A stretch of 64,000 nt of DNA from Pseudomonas sp. TH43 (GCF_016650635.1 NZ_JAEKFI010000001.1:992001-1056000); one strand, 5' to 3'. Positions 27,766 through 38,458 are shown, numbered from the stretch's first letter. Made by a program: numbers and translations. The notes: generated by a model not told the origin, from the sequence alone.

Positions 27766-28293
27766 ATGAAGAATTCGCTGCTGCGCCTCAACGACATCTT
27801 GTACATGACCTGCATCTGGGTCGCCGGCCTGTCCGTGCTGACCATCGCCCTGATCATTCCCTGGGGCGTGTTTGCCCGTTACGCCCTCGGCACCGGTTCG
27901 AGTTGGCCGGAGCCCACCGCGATCTTGCTGATGATGGTCTTCACCTTCATCGGCGCCGCCGCCAGTTACCGCGCGGGTGCCCACATGGCGGTGGCGATGG
28001 TCACCGACCGTTTGCCACCGAATCTGCGCAAAACCATGAGCATCGTTTCCCAATTATTAATGGCCACCATCTGCCTGTTCATGACGATCTGGGGCGCCAA
28101 GCTGTGCGCCTCGACGTGGAACCAGTTCATGAGCGCCCTGCCGACATTGCGCGTGGGCATTACTTACATGCCGATCCCGCTGGGCGGCGCGCTGACGCTG
28201 ATTTTTGTCTTGGAAAAACTGCTGTTCGGCGACCAGAGCAACCGTCGGGTTGTGCGGTTCGACATGGTTGAAGAAAACGAAGGGGCTGCCTGA
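27766..28293 (+). CDS. TRAP transporter small permease (DctQ family)
   Basis: ATG 27766 follows CGGTGGA and gives a 175-residue protein with four hydrophobic segments (first: LYMTCIWVAGLSVLTIALII). Its stop overlaps the ATG of the large subunit by one base. The small TRAP subunit stabilises the large one in the inner membrane. Confidence 0.92.
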   Translation: MKNSLLRLNDILYMTCIWVAGLSVLTIALIIPWGVFARYALGTGSSWPEPTAILLMMVFTFIGAAASYRAGAHMAVAMVTDRLPPNLRKTMSIVSQLLMATICLFMTIWGAKLCASTWNQFMSALPTLRVGITYMPIPLGGALTLIFVLEKLLFGDQSNRRVVRFDMVEENEGAA

Positions 28294-29573
28294 TGGACGC
28301 ATTGATTCTGCTGGGCAGTTTTATCGCTTTGATCCTGATGGGCATGCCTGTCGCCTACGCCCTCGGACTGTCGGCGTTGATTGGTGCGTGGTGGATCGAC
28401 ATCCCGTTCCAGGCCCTGATGATTCAGGTCGCGGGCGGGGTGAACAAATTCTCGCTGCTGGCGATTCCGTTCTTTGTGCTGGCCGGGGCGATCATGGCCG
28501 AGGGCGGCATGTCGCGCCGGCTGGTGGCATTTGCCGGCGTGCTGGTCGGGTTCGTGCGTGGCGGTCTGTCGTTGGTCAACATCATGGCCTCGACGTTTTT
28601 CGGCGCAATCTCCGGTTCGTCGGTAGCCGACACCGCGTCGGTAGGCTCGGTGCTGATTCCGGAAATGGAGCGCAAAGGTTATCCACGCGACTTCTCCACG
28701 GCGGTGACCGTGAGCGGTTCGGTGCAAGCGTTGCTGACACCGCCGAGCCACAACTCGGTGCTCTATTCGCTGGCAGCCGGTGGCACCGTTTCGATTGCTT
28801 CGCTGTTCATGGCCGGCGTCGTGCCGGGCCTGTTGATGAGCGCGTGCCTGATGGTGCTGTGCCTGATCTTCGCGCGCAAACGCGACTATCCGAAAGGCGA
28901 AGTCATCCCGCTGCGCGAGGCGCTGAAAATCTGCGGCGAAGCGCTGTGGGGGCTGATGGCGATGGTGATCATCCTCGGCGGGATTCTCTCGGGGATTTTC
29001 ACTGCCACAGAATCGGCAGCGATTGCGGTGCTCTGGGCGTTCTTCGTGACCATGTTCATCTACCGTGACTACAAATGGCGTGAACTGCCGAAACTGATGC
29101 ACCGCACCGTGCGCACCATTTCGATCGTGATGATCCTGATCGGCTTCGCCGCGAGCTTCGGCTACATCATGACCCTGATGCAGATCCCGGCGAAAATCAC
29201 CACGCTGTTCCTGACGCTGTCGGACAACCGCTATGTGATCCTGATGTGCATCAACGTCATGCTGTTATTGCTCGGCACGGTGATGGACATGGCGCCGCTG
29301 ATCCTGATCCTCACGCCGATTCTGATGCCGGTGATTCTCGGCATCGGCGTTGATCCGGTGCAGTTCGGCATGATCATGCTGGTTAACCTGGGGATCGGGC
29401 TGATAACGCCGCCGGTGGGCGCGGTGTTGTTTGTCGGTTCAGCGGTGGGAAAAGTGAGTATCGAGAGCACGGTGAAAGCGCTGATGCCGTTTTACGCGGT
29501 GTTGTTCCTGGTGTTGATGCTGGTGACGTACATTCCCGCCATTTCCCTGTGGTTACCGCACTTGGTGTTGTAA
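28293..29573 (+). CDS. TRAP transporter large permease (DctM family)
   Basis: The 426-residue protein has 11-12 hydrophobic segments. It begins with a conserved GSFIALILMGMPVAYALGLS helix and contains the FFGAISGSSVADTASVGS pore motif near residue 110 and a late GLITPPVGAVLFVGSAVGK segment. It is the sodium-driven transport subunit. It ends the hexuronate operon; a REP pair follows. Confidence 0.94.
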   Translation: MDALILLGSFIALILMGMPVAYALGLSALIGAWWIDIPFQALMIQVAGGVNKFSLLAIPFFVLAGAIMAEGGMSRRLVAFAGVLVGFVRGGLSLVNIMASTFFGAISGSSVADTASVGSVLIPEMERKGYPRDFSTAVTVSGSVQALLTPPSHNSVLYSLAAGGTVSIASLFMAGVVPGLLMSACLMVLCLIFARKRDYPKGEVIPLREALKICGEALWGLMAMVIILGGILSGIFTATESAAIAVLWAFFVTMFIYRDYKWRELPKLMHRTVRTISIVMILIGFAASFGYIMTLMQIPAKITTLFLTLSDNRYVILMCINVMLLLLGTVMDMAPLILILTPILMPVILGIGVDPVQFGMIMLVNLGIGLITPPVGAVLFVGSAVGKVSIESTVKALMPFYAVLFLVLMLVTYIPAISLWLPHLVL

Positions 29574-29579
29574 AGCCCT

Positions 29580-29667
29580 AAAAGATCGCAGCCTCGTTTC
29601 ACTCGACAGCTCCTACAGGAATCGTATTCCCATGCAGGAGCTGCCGAAGGCTGCGCTCTTTTGATCT
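29580..29667. repeat. REP pair between convergent dctM and tauE-like genes
   Basis: AAAGATCGCAGCCTCGTTTC and GCAGGAGCTGCCGAAGGCTG halves oppose each other in the 103-bp gap between converging genes. The left copy carries the CGTTTCACTCGACAGC variant. Confidence 0.75.
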
Positions 29668-29676
29668 TGCCCACAC

Positions 29677-30477
29677 TCACGCCCGCAACAACATATACCC
29701 CGCCACCACCAGACAGACACTGGCAAACCCCACCTGCAAGGCCCGCGCCGGCACTCGCGCGCACAGCTTGCGCCCGATGATCATGCCGACAACGCTGGCA
29801 ACGATAAACGCCACCCCCTGACTGTCGATGCGTACGCCTGCGTGGAACGAGCCGATAACGCCAATCACGGAAATCAGGCTGATCACCATCAACGACGTGG
29901 CAACGATGCCGCGCATCTGCACATCGGTCAGTTGCTTGAACGCCGGCACAATCAAAAAGCCGCCGCCGACGCCAAGCAGTCCGGAAACCACCCCGGTAAT
30001 CGCGCCCAATGCCGCCAGGGTCGCCGTGCATTTCGCGGTCCAGTCGAAGCGCCCGGTTTCCTCGTTGAGCATGCAGTTTTTCTGGCCCCAACTGGCGTGA
30101 CCGTGATCGCTTGGCCCTTCCTGCTGGCGCTCGCGCCGCAACATGCGCCAGGCCACCATGACCATCAGCAGGCTGAACAGAATCATCAGGATCTTTTCCG
30201 GCAACTGGTGCGCGCAGTAGATTCCCAGCGGTGAAAACACTGCACCAAGCGCCGCGATCAGCAACGCCGCGCGATAGCGCACCAGACCATGACGCAAGCC
30301 ATCAATCGCCCCGACCGCCGCCGCGCTGCCGACCGCAAACAACGCGACCGGCGCCGCTTGCGTCATCGTCCAGCCAAGCCCGAGCACCAGCGCCGGTACT
30401 GCAAGAATACCGCCGCCGGCGCCGGTCAGACCGAGCACCAAACCCATCACCACGCCAAACAGACTTGCCAGCAACAT
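29677..30477 (-). CDS. Sulfite exporter TauE/SafE family membrane protein
   Basis: The 266-residue protein has eight hydrophobic segments in two homologous halves, with the repeated GAGGG / GVGGG turns (LTGAGGGILAVPALVLG near residue 18, LLGVGGGFLIVPAF near 165) typical of TauE/SafE (PF01925). Members export sulfite or sulfoacetate or move related anions. It lies nine bases after an SQR-type gene on the same strand, so export of oxidised sulfur species is likely. Confidence 0.9.
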   Translation of the reverse strand: MLLASLFGVVMGLVLGLTGAGGGILAVPALVLGLGWTMTQAAPVALFAVGSAAAVGAIDGLRHGLVRYRAALLIAALGAVFSPLGIYCAHQLPEKILMILFSLLMVMVAWRMLRRERQQEGPSDHGHASWGQKNCMLNEETGRFDWTAKCTATLAALGAITGVVSGLLGVGGGFLIVPAFKQLTDVQMRGIVATSLMVISLISVIGVIGSFHAGVRIDSQGVAFIVASVVGMIIGRKLCARVPARALQVGFASVCLVVAGYMLLRA

Positions 30478-30486
30478 AGGGTTTTC

Positions 30487-31731
30487 TCAGTCGACCTTGG
30501 ACAGACTTGTCAGCCACTCGCGACCCTTGAGCATGCCGTTCCAGTAGAACCACGGCAGCAGCGTCGCCTTGAGAAACCACGCCGAACGCCGCGCCACGGT
30601 CGGGTCCAGAGCAAAGGTCGGCAGCAACTTGCCGGCGTAACCGAACTCGGCGAGGATCACCTTGCCCTTTTCCACCGTCAGCGGGCAGGAGCCGTAACCG
30701 TCGTACTTCAGCGGCAGCGGTTGTTGCTTGCGCAGGGCGAGCAGGTTTTCCGCGACCACGACGACTTGCTTACGCACCGCTGCCGCGGTTTTCGCATTAC
30801 TGGTGCCGCAGATATCACCCAGTGCGAACACCTCGGGATAACGCGGGTGCTGCAGGCTGTGCGGATTGACTTCACACCAACCGGCCGCATCGGCCAAAGG
30901 GCTGTGTGCGATGAAGTCCGGCGAAACCTGCGGCGGTACCACGTGCAACAGATCGAAGGTTTTCGCCTCGCGGGTGACGTTGCCGTCGGCGTCCCTGATC
31001 TCGAACCATGCGGTTTTTGCCGGGCCGTCGACCTTGACCAGGTTCGAGTTGAAGGCCAGTTTCGCGTTGTACTTTTCGATGTACTTCATCAATGGCGGCA
31101 CAAACGCCGGCACACCGAACAGTGCGGCGCCGGCCAGATTGAATTCGACGTTGATGTTGTTCAGCACGCTGCTTTTAAGCCAGTGATCGCAGGACAGGTA
31201 CAGGGCTTTTTGCGGTGCGCCGGCGCATTTGATCGGCATCGCCGGTTGGGTGAACAGCGCCTTGCCGCCGCGCAGCTTCTGCACTTGATCCCACGTGTAT
31301 TGCGCGTGCTGATAGCTGTAGTTGGAGGTGACGCCGTGCTGGCCGAGGCTGTCCTGCAAGCCTTCGATCTTCTCCCAGGCCAGGCGCAGGCCGGGGCAGA
31401 CGATCAGGTTCTGATAGCTGACGGTGCGCTGATCGTTGAGGGTGAGTTGTTTTTTGTCGGGGTCAATGCCGGTGACGGCTGCTTGAATCCAAGTGGCTTG
31501 GCGCGGCAGCACGTTGGCCATCGGCCGGACAGTGTCTTTGACGTCGTAGGCGCCAGCGCCGACCAGCGTCCACGCCGGTTGGTAGTAATGCTGGGCGCTG
31601 GGTTCGATGACGGTGATTTTCAACTGCGGATCACGCTTGAGCAGGCTGGCGATAAAACCGATACCGGCCGTGCCGCCCCCGATGACCACGATATCTGCAC
31701 TGATGGATGGGCCCCAGTGTTGATCGTTCAT
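30487..31731 (-). CDS. Sulfide:quinone oxidoreductase-like flavoprotein (type II)
   Basis: ATG 31731 is preferred over the upstream start since AAGGAA precedes it. The 414-residue protein has a dinucleotide motif VVIGGGTAGIGF, a QPAWTLVGAG segment, the redox cysteine in MPIKCAGAPQKALYL near residue 175 and the second in YGSCPLTVEKGKVILAEFGY near residue 355. ALGDICGTSNAKTAAAV binds the FAD. These match mitochondrial-type SQR, which oxidises hydrogen sulfide to persulfide at the membrane. The neighbouring persulfide dioxygenase and sulfur-responsive regulator agree. Confidence 0.88.
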   Translation of the reverse strand: MNDQHWGPSISADIVVIGGGTAGIGFIASLLKRDPQLKITVIEPSAQHYYQPAWTLVGAGAYDVKDTVRPMANVLPRQATWIQAAVTGIDPDKKQLTLNDQRTVSYQNLIVCPGLRLAWEKIEGLQDSLGQHGVTSNYSYQHAQYTWDQVQKLRGGKALFTQPAMPIKCAGAPQKALYLSCDHWLKSSVLNNINVEFNLAGAALFGVPAFVPPLMKYIEKYNAKLAFNSNLVKVDGPAKTAWFEIRDADGNVTREAKTFDLLHVVPPQVSPDFIAHSPLADAAGWCEVNPHSLQHPRYPEVFALGDICGTSNAKTAAAVRKQVVVVAENLLALRKQQPLPLKYDGYGSCPLTVEKGKVILAEFGYAGKLLPTFALDPTVARRSAWFLKATLLPWFYWNGMLKGREWLTSLSKVD

Positions 31732-31785
31732 TGCTTGTTCCTTTTGCTGCACGCAAGGATTTTTCCGAGTCAAACCACTAAACCT

Positions 31786-31874
31786 GGGGGAGCTGGCTTG
31801 CCAGCGATGGCGGAGTGTCAGTCGCCATCAATGTCGGCTGACACGCCCTCATCGCTGGCAAGCCAGCTCCCACA
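31786..31874. repeat. Inverted repeat pair, GGGAGCTGGCTTGCCAGCG type
   Basis: GGGAGCTGGCTTGCCAGCGA and its inverse TCGCTGGCAAGCCAGCTCCC are separated by a spacer holding another small dyad. This is a REP class different from the GATCTTTTGATC and CTCGCGAA families nearby; a half copy is at 49,218-49,243. Confidence 0.8.
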
Positions 31875-31899
31875 GGGTATGTGGTGTGTTGGCTGGCAT

Positions 31900-32241
31900 T
31901 TATTGAAGTCCCAAATTTTTCAGCACTGCCCCGCAATAGAGCCCGGACAGGGTCTTCATCACTTGAATCACTTCGTGGCTGGCCAGGCCGTAAAAAATGT
32001 ACTTGCCTTCACGGCGGGTCGCGACCAGCCCCTCATCACGCAAGATGCCCAATTGCTGGGACAGCGTCGGTTGGCGCACGCCCGTCATGGTCTCCAGTTC
32101 GCCCACATTGCGTTCGCCCTGAGTCAGTTGACACAAAATCAACAGACGATCTTCATTGGCCAACGCTTTGAGCAACGCGCAGGCTTTGGACGCCGAGGCG
32201 CGCAGCTGGGCGACTTCACATTCGGTCAGACTGGATTGCAT
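31900..32241 (-). CDS. ArsR family transcriptional regulator, BigR/SqrR-type persulfide sensor
   Basis: ATG 32241 gives 113 residues (a GTG at 32247 is possible). The winged-helix domain contains the VRQPTLSQQLGILRDEGLV recognition segment. Two cysteines occur in ILCQLTQ and LYCGAVL, 66 residues apart, the spacing of the Cys pair that forms the sulfide-responsive tetrasulfide in SqrR and BigR. No arsenic-type Cys-x-Cys is present. It is divergent from the persulfide dioxygenase gene and lies beside SQR and TauE genes, matching known bigR/sqrR loci. Confidence 0.88.
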   Translation of the reverse strand: MQSSLTECEVAQLRASASKACALLKALANEDRLLILCQLTQGERNVGELETMTGVRQPTLSQQLGILRDEGLVATRREGKYIFYGLASHEVIQVMKTLSGLYCGAVLKNLGLQ

Positions 32242-32278
32242 TTGCACGATGCCTTCAAGGTCACTTAAGCTGCGAACA

Positions 32279-32294
32279 TTATGTTTTTACATAA
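32279..32294. promoter_or_regulatory. Dyad operator between the ArsR-type regulator and persulfide dioxygenase genes
   Basis: TTATGT-TTTT-ACATAA is a perfect 16-bp dyad in an AT-rich stretch, 38 bases upstream of the regulator start and 50 bases upstream of the divergent dioxygenase start. It is placed to control both directions and is the best candidate binding site of the BigR/SqrR-like protein. Confidence 0.6.
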
Positions 32295-32344
32295 AGTGTT
32301 GCAACCCCGAATGCCTTTTCGCCCACTCGTACAGGTTTGTGTCC

Positions 32345-33208
32345 ATGCCCGCGCTGATTGAAGCTTTCCTCGACCCCGCCTCCTCGACCTACAGCTACGT
32401 GGTCTATGAAGCCGATGGCGGACAGTGCGCAATCGTCGATCCGGTGCTCGATTACGACGGCGCCGCCGGACGCACCTGCACCGCCCAGGCCGACAAAATC
32501 ATTGCTTTCGTCCACGCGCACAACCTGCACGTGCAATGGCTGCTGGAAACCCACGCCCACGCCGACCACCTGTCTGCGGCGCCGTATCTGCGCCGGAAGC
32601 TGGGCGGCAAAATCGCCATTGGCGAGTCGATCAGCAAAGTGCAAAACGTATTCAAGACGCTGTTCAATCTGGAGCCGGAGTTCTGCGTGGATGGCTCGCA
32701 GTTCGATCATCTGTTTGCACCGAACGAGTCATTCCGCATTGGCAACCTCAAGGCTACCGCCCTGCATGTGCCCGGGCACACGCCGGCGGACATGGCCTAC
32801 TTGATTGACGGTGAACAGATATTGGTCGGCGATACGCTGTTCATGCCGGATGTCGGCACCGCGCGGTGTGACTTTCCCGGCGGCAACGCCAATCAGTTGT
32901 TCGCTTCAATCCAGAAACTGCTGGCGTTTCCGGCGAGTGTGAAGCTCTACGTTTGCCACGATTACCCGCCTGAGAACCGCGAGTCGCAATGCCAGACCAC
33001 CGTCGGTGAGCAGCGCAAAAACAATATTCACGTGCATGACGGAGTTGATGAGGCGGCGTTTGTCGAGATGCGCACGAAGCGTGATGCCGGGCTGGGCATG
33101 CCAACGTTGTTGCTGCCGGCGATCCAGGTGAATGTGCGCGCGGGGAATTTTCCGGCTGCCGAAGGAAATGGCGTCACCTACCTGAAGATTCCGCTCAACT
33201 CGCTATAA
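32345..33208 (+). CDS. Persulfide dioxygenase (Blh/ETHE1-type metallo-beta-lactamase fold)
   Basis: ATG 32345 gives 287 residues; the open frame to the left overlaps the divergent regulator and is rejected. The MBL signature THAHADHLSAA is near residue 70, with HVPGHTPADMAY near residue 143 and GDTLFMPDVGTARCDFPGG near residue 163. The DVGTARCDFP stretch is typical of persulfide dioxygenases, which use a mononuclear iron to turn glutathione persulfide into sulfite. A late YVCHDYPP motif contributes another ligand. SQR supplies the persulfide and TauE may export the sulfite. Confidence 0.92.
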   Translation: MPALIEAFLDPASSTYSYVVYEADGGQCAIVDPVLDYDGAAGRTCTAQADKIIAFVHAHNLHVQWLLETHAHADHLSAAPYLRRKLGGKIAIGESISKVQNVFKTLFNLEPEFCVDGSQFDHLFAPNESFRIGNLKATALHVPGHTPADMAYLIDGEQILVGDTLFMPDVGTARCDFPGGNANQLFASIQKLLAFPASVKLYVCHDYPPENRESQCQTTVGEQRKNNIHVHDGVDEAAFVEMRTKRDAGLGMPTLLLPAIQVNVRAGNFPAAEGNGVTYLKIPLNSL

Positions 33209-33333
33209 GAAAAAATCCCTGACTCGCAACCAGCGGAGTTTTTCCTACATCTTGTAGCGATAGTGATGAACTGGTGAAAGAACCGTAATTGAGCGAACTT
33301 TATTGGGCATACATTCAATGGAGTTTTCACAAT

Positions 33334-34209
33334 ATGGATATTCGTCGTAACCACCGTGACATGACGCCGGCACAGAAGTCTGCGTTCATCGAAGCGATTC
33401 TGAAGTTGAAGAACGAAGTGCCCAGCATTCTTCGACCGGGCCGCCAGAGTCGCTATGACGACTTTGCGCAGATTCACAAAAACTCGATGGGTCTGGGCGA
33501 TCCAATCATCCCCAATCCTCACCGCACGCCGCTGTTTTTCCCCTGGCACCGGATCCTGATTCGTCAGTTCGAACGCGAGTTACAAGCAGCAGCCCGTGAC
33601 CCTGGCATCACGATCCCTTACTGGAACTGGAGCATGGTCGGGCCAGACAACCCCTTTACTGCAGACTTTCTGGGTGGCAACGGTGACCCTTTTCGAGAAC
33701 AGCGGGTCAGCACAGGCCGGTTTGCGCTGGAAGAACAGCGTTTCCAGATCAATGTGTGGGATACCCATAATGGCGATCCCGGTTTGCAGCGCAACTTCGG
33801 CAACGCACCCGACGAGCCCCTGCCCTCGACTCAAGCCATTGATACGACGATGAGCCGGACACCCTTCTGGTCTCATCCACTGGGGTGGGCAAACCACGCC
33901 GAAATGGAACTGCATAACCCTGTCCACTCATGGGTTGGCGGCAACATGGCAAGAGCCTCCTCGCCCAACGATCCGGTGTTCTTCCTGCACCATTGCTACC
34001 TCGATTTGCTGTGGGAACGCTGGAAGCGTCAGCACCCGACAGAACCGCCCTTCTCCTCGGCGCCCGACTTCGAGCATGCACGCATGAACTCGACATTGAT
34101 TTTTCAGGCAGAAAACCTGACCGCTCCATGGCCGCAAACCTGGACCGTCATGCAAACCCTTGACACAGAAGAGCTCAACTACCGTTATGAATTGAGAGAT
34201 CTGGAATAA
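33334..34209 (+). CDS. Tyrosinase family copper oxidase
   Basis: ATG 33334 is chosen with GGAG ten bases upstream; an earlier TTG at 33289 is possible. The 291-residue protein has the CuA site (IHKNS with H48, NPHRTPLFFPWHR with H63 and H72) and the CuB site (NHAEMELHNPVHSWVGG near residue 190 and DPVFFLHHCYLDLLWERW near residue 215). These are the six type-3 copper ligands of tyrosinases, which oxidise phenols to catechols and o-quinones. There is no signal peptide and no adjacent caddie or copper chaperone gene. The gene stands alone between unrelated operons; substrate and physiological role are unknown. Confidence 0.88.
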   Translation: MDIRRNHRDMTPAQKSAFIEAILKLKNEVPSILRPGRQSRYDDFAQIHKNSMGLGDPIIPNPHRTPLFFPWHRILIRQFERELQAAARDPGITIPYWNWSMVGPDNPFTADFLGGNGDPFREQRVSTGRFALEEQRFQINVWDTHNGDPGLQRNFGNAPDEPLPSTQAIDTTMSRTPFWSHPLGWANHAEMELHNPVHSWVGGNMARASSPNDPVFFLHHCYLDLLWERWKRQHPTEPPFSSAPDFEHARMNSTLIFQAENLTAPWPQTWTVMQTLDTEELNYRYELRDLE

Positions 34210-34212
34210 ATT

Positions 34213-34701
34213 CTAGGCGCCCAATACCAGCCCGTTTGCCGGTAGTGGCAGCGCCGTCTTGTAACGCACTTGTTTCAAGGCAAAGCTTGATCGGATGTTC
34301 GCCACCCCAGGCACTTTGGTCAGAAAGTCCATCATGAATCGTTCCAGCGACTGAATGGTCGGCACGAGGACCCGGATCAAGTAGTCCGGGTCTCCGGCCA
34401 TGAGGTAGCACTCCATGACTTCTGGGCGATCGGAAATCGCCTCCTCGAAATGCTGCAACGCCTCCTCCACCTGCTTCTCCAGGCTGACATGAATGAACAC
34501 GTTGACGTGCAGCCCCAGCAGATCGGCATCCAGCAGCGTCACTTGCTCGCGAATCAGCCCTAACTCCTCCATCGCCTTGACCCGGTTGAAGCACGGCGTC
34601 GGCGACAGATTTACCGAGCGTGCGAGGTCGGCGTTGGTGATGCGCGCATTCTCCTGAAGGCTGTTGAGAATGCCGATGTCGGTACGGTCCAGTTTGCGCA
34701 T
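34213..34701 (-). CDS. bkdR: Lrp/AsnC family activator of the bkd operon
   Basis: The 162-residue protein has the Lrp layout: an N-terminal [23 protein letters not shown] helix-turn-helix region and a C-terminal RAM ligand-binding domain with [14 protein letters not shown] near residue 100. Immediate divergence from bkdA1 matches BkdR of P. putida, which activates bkd in response to branched-chain amino acids. The 185-bp intergenic stretch is AT-rich, as expected for Lrp binding. Confidence 0.9.
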   Translation of the reverse strand: MRKLDRTDIGILNSLQENARITNADLARSVNLSPTPCFNRVKAMEELGLIREQVTLLDADLLGLHVNVFIHVSLEKQVEEALQHFEEAISDRPEVMECYLMAGDPDYLIRVLVPTIQSLERFMMDFLTKVPGVANIRSSFALKQVRYKTALPLPANGLVLGA

Positions 34702-34841
34702 GAGACAAAACCACCTGTTTTTTATGTTTATGCAGAATTTCTATCTGCAAATCGTCTCCAGCGCAACGAAACAGAGAGAAATATTCTTCTTGCCCGGGCC
34801 TATGATTGTTGTAGGACAAGATTTCCTCTACCGAGGAATGA

Positions 34842-36122
<1,281 letters not shown>

Positions 36123-36123
36123 C

Positions 36124-37182
36124 ATGAACGATCACAACAACAATATTCAGTTGGAAACCGCCATGACCACGACCACCATGACCATGATCCAGGCCCTGCG
36201 CTCGGCCATGGATGTGATGCTTGAGCGTGATGACAATGTCGTGGTGTTCGGTCAGGACGTCGGCTATTTCGGCGGCGTGTTCCGTTGCACCGAAGGCCTG
36301 CAGACCAAATACGGCGCCTCGCGAGTGTTCGACGCGCCGATCTCCGAGAGCGGCATCGTCGGCGTTGCCGTCGGCATGGGCGCCTACGGTTTGCGTCCGG
36401 TCGCCGAAATTCAGTTCGCCGACTACGTTTACCCCGCTTCCGACCAGATCATTTCCGAAGCCGCGCGCCTGCGTTATCGCTCGGCCGGCGAGTTCACCGC
36501 TCCGATGACCCTGCGCATGCCTTGCGGCGGCGGCATCTACGGCGGCCAGACGCACAGCCAGAGCATCGAGGCGATGTTCACTCAGGTCTGCGGTTTGCGC
36601 ACCGTGATGCCATCCAACCCTTATGACGCCAAAGGCCTGCTGATCGCCTCCATCGAAAACGATGACCCGGTGATATTCCTTGAGCCAAAGCGCCTGTACA
36701 ACGGCCCGTTCGACGGCCACCACGACCGCCCGGTAACCCCGTGGTCGAAACACCCGGCCGCGCAAGTCCCGGACGGTTACTACACCGTACCGCTGGACGT
36801 TGCCGCGATTACCCGTCCGGGCAAAGACGTGACCGTGCTGACCTACGGCACCACCGTTTACGTCTCGCAAGTCGCTGCTGAAGAGTCCGGCGTCGACGCC
36901 GAAGTCATCGACCTGCGCAGCCTGTGGCCGCTGGACCTCGAAACCATCGTCAAATCGGTGAAGAAAACCGGTCGTTGCGTGGTGGTTCACGAGGCCACCC
37001 GCACCTGCGGTTTCGGTGCCGAACTGGTGTCGCTGGTGCAAGAGCATTGCTTCCATCACCTGGAAGCGCCAATCGAACGCGTCACCGGTTGGGACACCCC
37101 CTACCCGCACGCGCAAGAGTGGGCGTATTTCCCAGGGCCGTCCCGAGTGGGCGCGGCGTTGAAACGGGTTATGGAGGTCTGA
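36124..37182 (+). CDS. bkdA2: Branched-chain 2-oxoacid dehydrogenase E1 beta subunit
   Basis: The 352-residue protein starts at ATG 36124 (MNDHNNN), the start conserved in P. putida BkdA2. It holds the transketolase-type GQDVGYFGGVFR, PISESGIVG and IQFADYVYPASDQI blocks and a late VVVHEATRTCGFGAEL segment. It pairs with BkdA1 to form the E1 heterotetramer. The E2 gene follows with no gap. Confidence 0.96.
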   Translation: MNDHNNNIQLETAMTTTTMTMIQALRSAMDVMLERDDNVVVFGQDVGYFGGVFRCTEGLQTKYGASRVFDAPISESGIVGVAVGMGAYGLRPVAEIQFADYVYPASDQIISEAARLRYRSAGEFTAPMTLRMPCGGGIYGGQTHSQSIEAMFTQVCGLRTVMPSNPYDAKGLLIASIENDDPVIFLEPKRLYNGPFDGHHDRPVTPWSKHPAAQVPDGYYTVPLDVAAITRPGKDVTVLTYGTTVYVSQVAAEESGVDAEVIDLRSLWPLDLETIVKSVKKTGRCVVVHEATRTCGFGAELVSLVQEHCFHHLEAPIERVTGWDTPYPHAQEWAYFPGPSRVGAALKRVMEV

Positions 37183-38454
37183 ATGGGCACGCACGTTATC
37201 AAGATGCCGGACATCGGCGAAGGCATCGCAGAAGTAGAATTGTCGCAGTGGCACGTCAAGGTCGGCGATCTGGTGGTTGAAGATCAGGTGCTGGCGGACG
37301 TGATGACCGACAAGGCGATGGTCGATATTCCATCGCCGGTACACGGCAAGGTCATTGCGTTAGGTGGTCAGCCGGGTGAAGTGATGGCGGTCGGCAGTGT
37401 GCTGATCAGCATTGAAGTCGAGGGGGCTGGCAACCTTAAAGAGTCCGCCGCTCCCGCTCCTGTAAAAGAAGCACCGGCGGCGCCGAAAGTTGAAACCGTA
37501 GTGGAAAGCCAACCTGCTCCAGCCGCCCCGCGTCCGGCTGCGGTTTGCCAAGGCCCGATGGTTGCTCGTGAAGCGGATGAACGCCCGCTCGCCTCCCCGG
37601 CCGTGCGCAAGCATGCGCTGGATCTGGGCATTCAATTGCGTCTGGTGCGCGGTTCCGGCCCGGCCGGTCGTGTGCTGCACGAAGACCTTGAAGCCTATCT
37701 GGTGCAAGGTCAGTCAAACGCTTCGGCGCCGGTTGCTGCCGCTTATGCCCAGCGTAACGACGAAGAACAGATTCAAGTCATTGGCATGCGCCGCAAGATC
37801 GCCCAGCGCATGCAGGACGCCACTCAGCGAGCCGCACACTTCAGTTATGTCGAAGAAATCGACGTCACCGCGATTGAAGAACTGCGCGCACATCTGAATG
37901 AAAAACACGGTGCCAGCCGTGGCAAGTTGACCTTGCTGCCGTTCCTCGTCCGCGCCCTGGTCGTCGCCCTGCGCGACTTCCCGCAGATGAACGCCCGCTA
38001 CGACGACGAAGCCCAGGTCATTACCCGCCTCGGCGCGGTGCATGTCGGCGTCGCCACGCAAAGCGATGTCGGTCTGATGGTGCCGGTGGTGCGTCATGCC
38101 GAAGCTCGGAGCCTGTGGGACAGCGCGGCGGAGATCTCGCGTTTGGCCAACGCCGCACGTAATGGCAAGGCCAGCCGTGATGAGTTGTCCGGCTCGACCA
38201 TCACCCTGACCAGCCTCGGTGCGCTGGGCGGCATCGTCAGCACGCCAGTGTTGAATCTGCCGGAAGTGGCAATCGTCGGCGTCAACAAAATCGTTGAACG
38301 ACCGATGGTTGTGAAAGGCCAGGTGGTGATTCGCAAGATGATGAACCTCTCCAGCTCTTTCGATCACCGCGTGGTCGACGGCATGGACGCGGCGCTCTTC
38401 ATCCAGGCCATTCGCGGCTTGATCGAACAACCCGCAACGCTGTTTGTGGAGTGA
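37183..38454 (+). CDS. bkdB: Branched-chain 2-oxoacid dehydrogenase E2 (dihydrolipoyl transacylase)
   Basis: The 423-residue protein has one N-terminal lipoyl domain with the lipoylated lysine in [10 protein letters not shown] near residue 46. An Ala/Pro-rich linker follows, then a peripheral-subunit-binding domain ([32 protein letters not shown] near 140-170), and a C-terminal acyltransferase domain ending [13 protein letters not shown] with the catalytic His. It transfers the acyl group to CoA and forms the core of the complex. Confidence 0.96.
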   Translation: MGTHVIKMPDIGEGIAEVELSQWHVKVGDLVVEDQVLADVMTDKAMVDIPSPVHGKVIALGGQPGEVMAVGSVLISIEVEGAGNLKESAAPAPVKEAPAAPKVETVVESQPAPAAPRPAAVCQGPMVAREADERPLASPAVRKHALDLGIQLRLVRGSGPAGRVLHEDLEAYLVQGQSNASAPVAAAYAQRNDEEQIQVIGMRRKIAQRMQDATQRAAHFSYVEEIDVTAIEELRAHLNEKHGASRGKLTLLPFLVRALVVALRDFPQMNARYDDEAQVITRLGAVHVGVATQSDVGLMVPVVRHAEARSLWDSAAEISRLANAARNGKASRDELSGSTITLTSLGALGGIVSTPVLNLPEVAIVGVNKIVERPMVVKGQVVIRKMMNLSSSFDHRVVDGMDAALFIQAIRGLIEQPATLFVE

Positions 38455-38458
38455 TGCA

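Noticed and set aside
30289..32268. 659-residue open frame opposite the TauE and SQR genes
   Set aside because: It overlaps two motif-rich genes and the ArsR regulator on the other strand and reads through a repeat; it has a low-complexity shadow composition.
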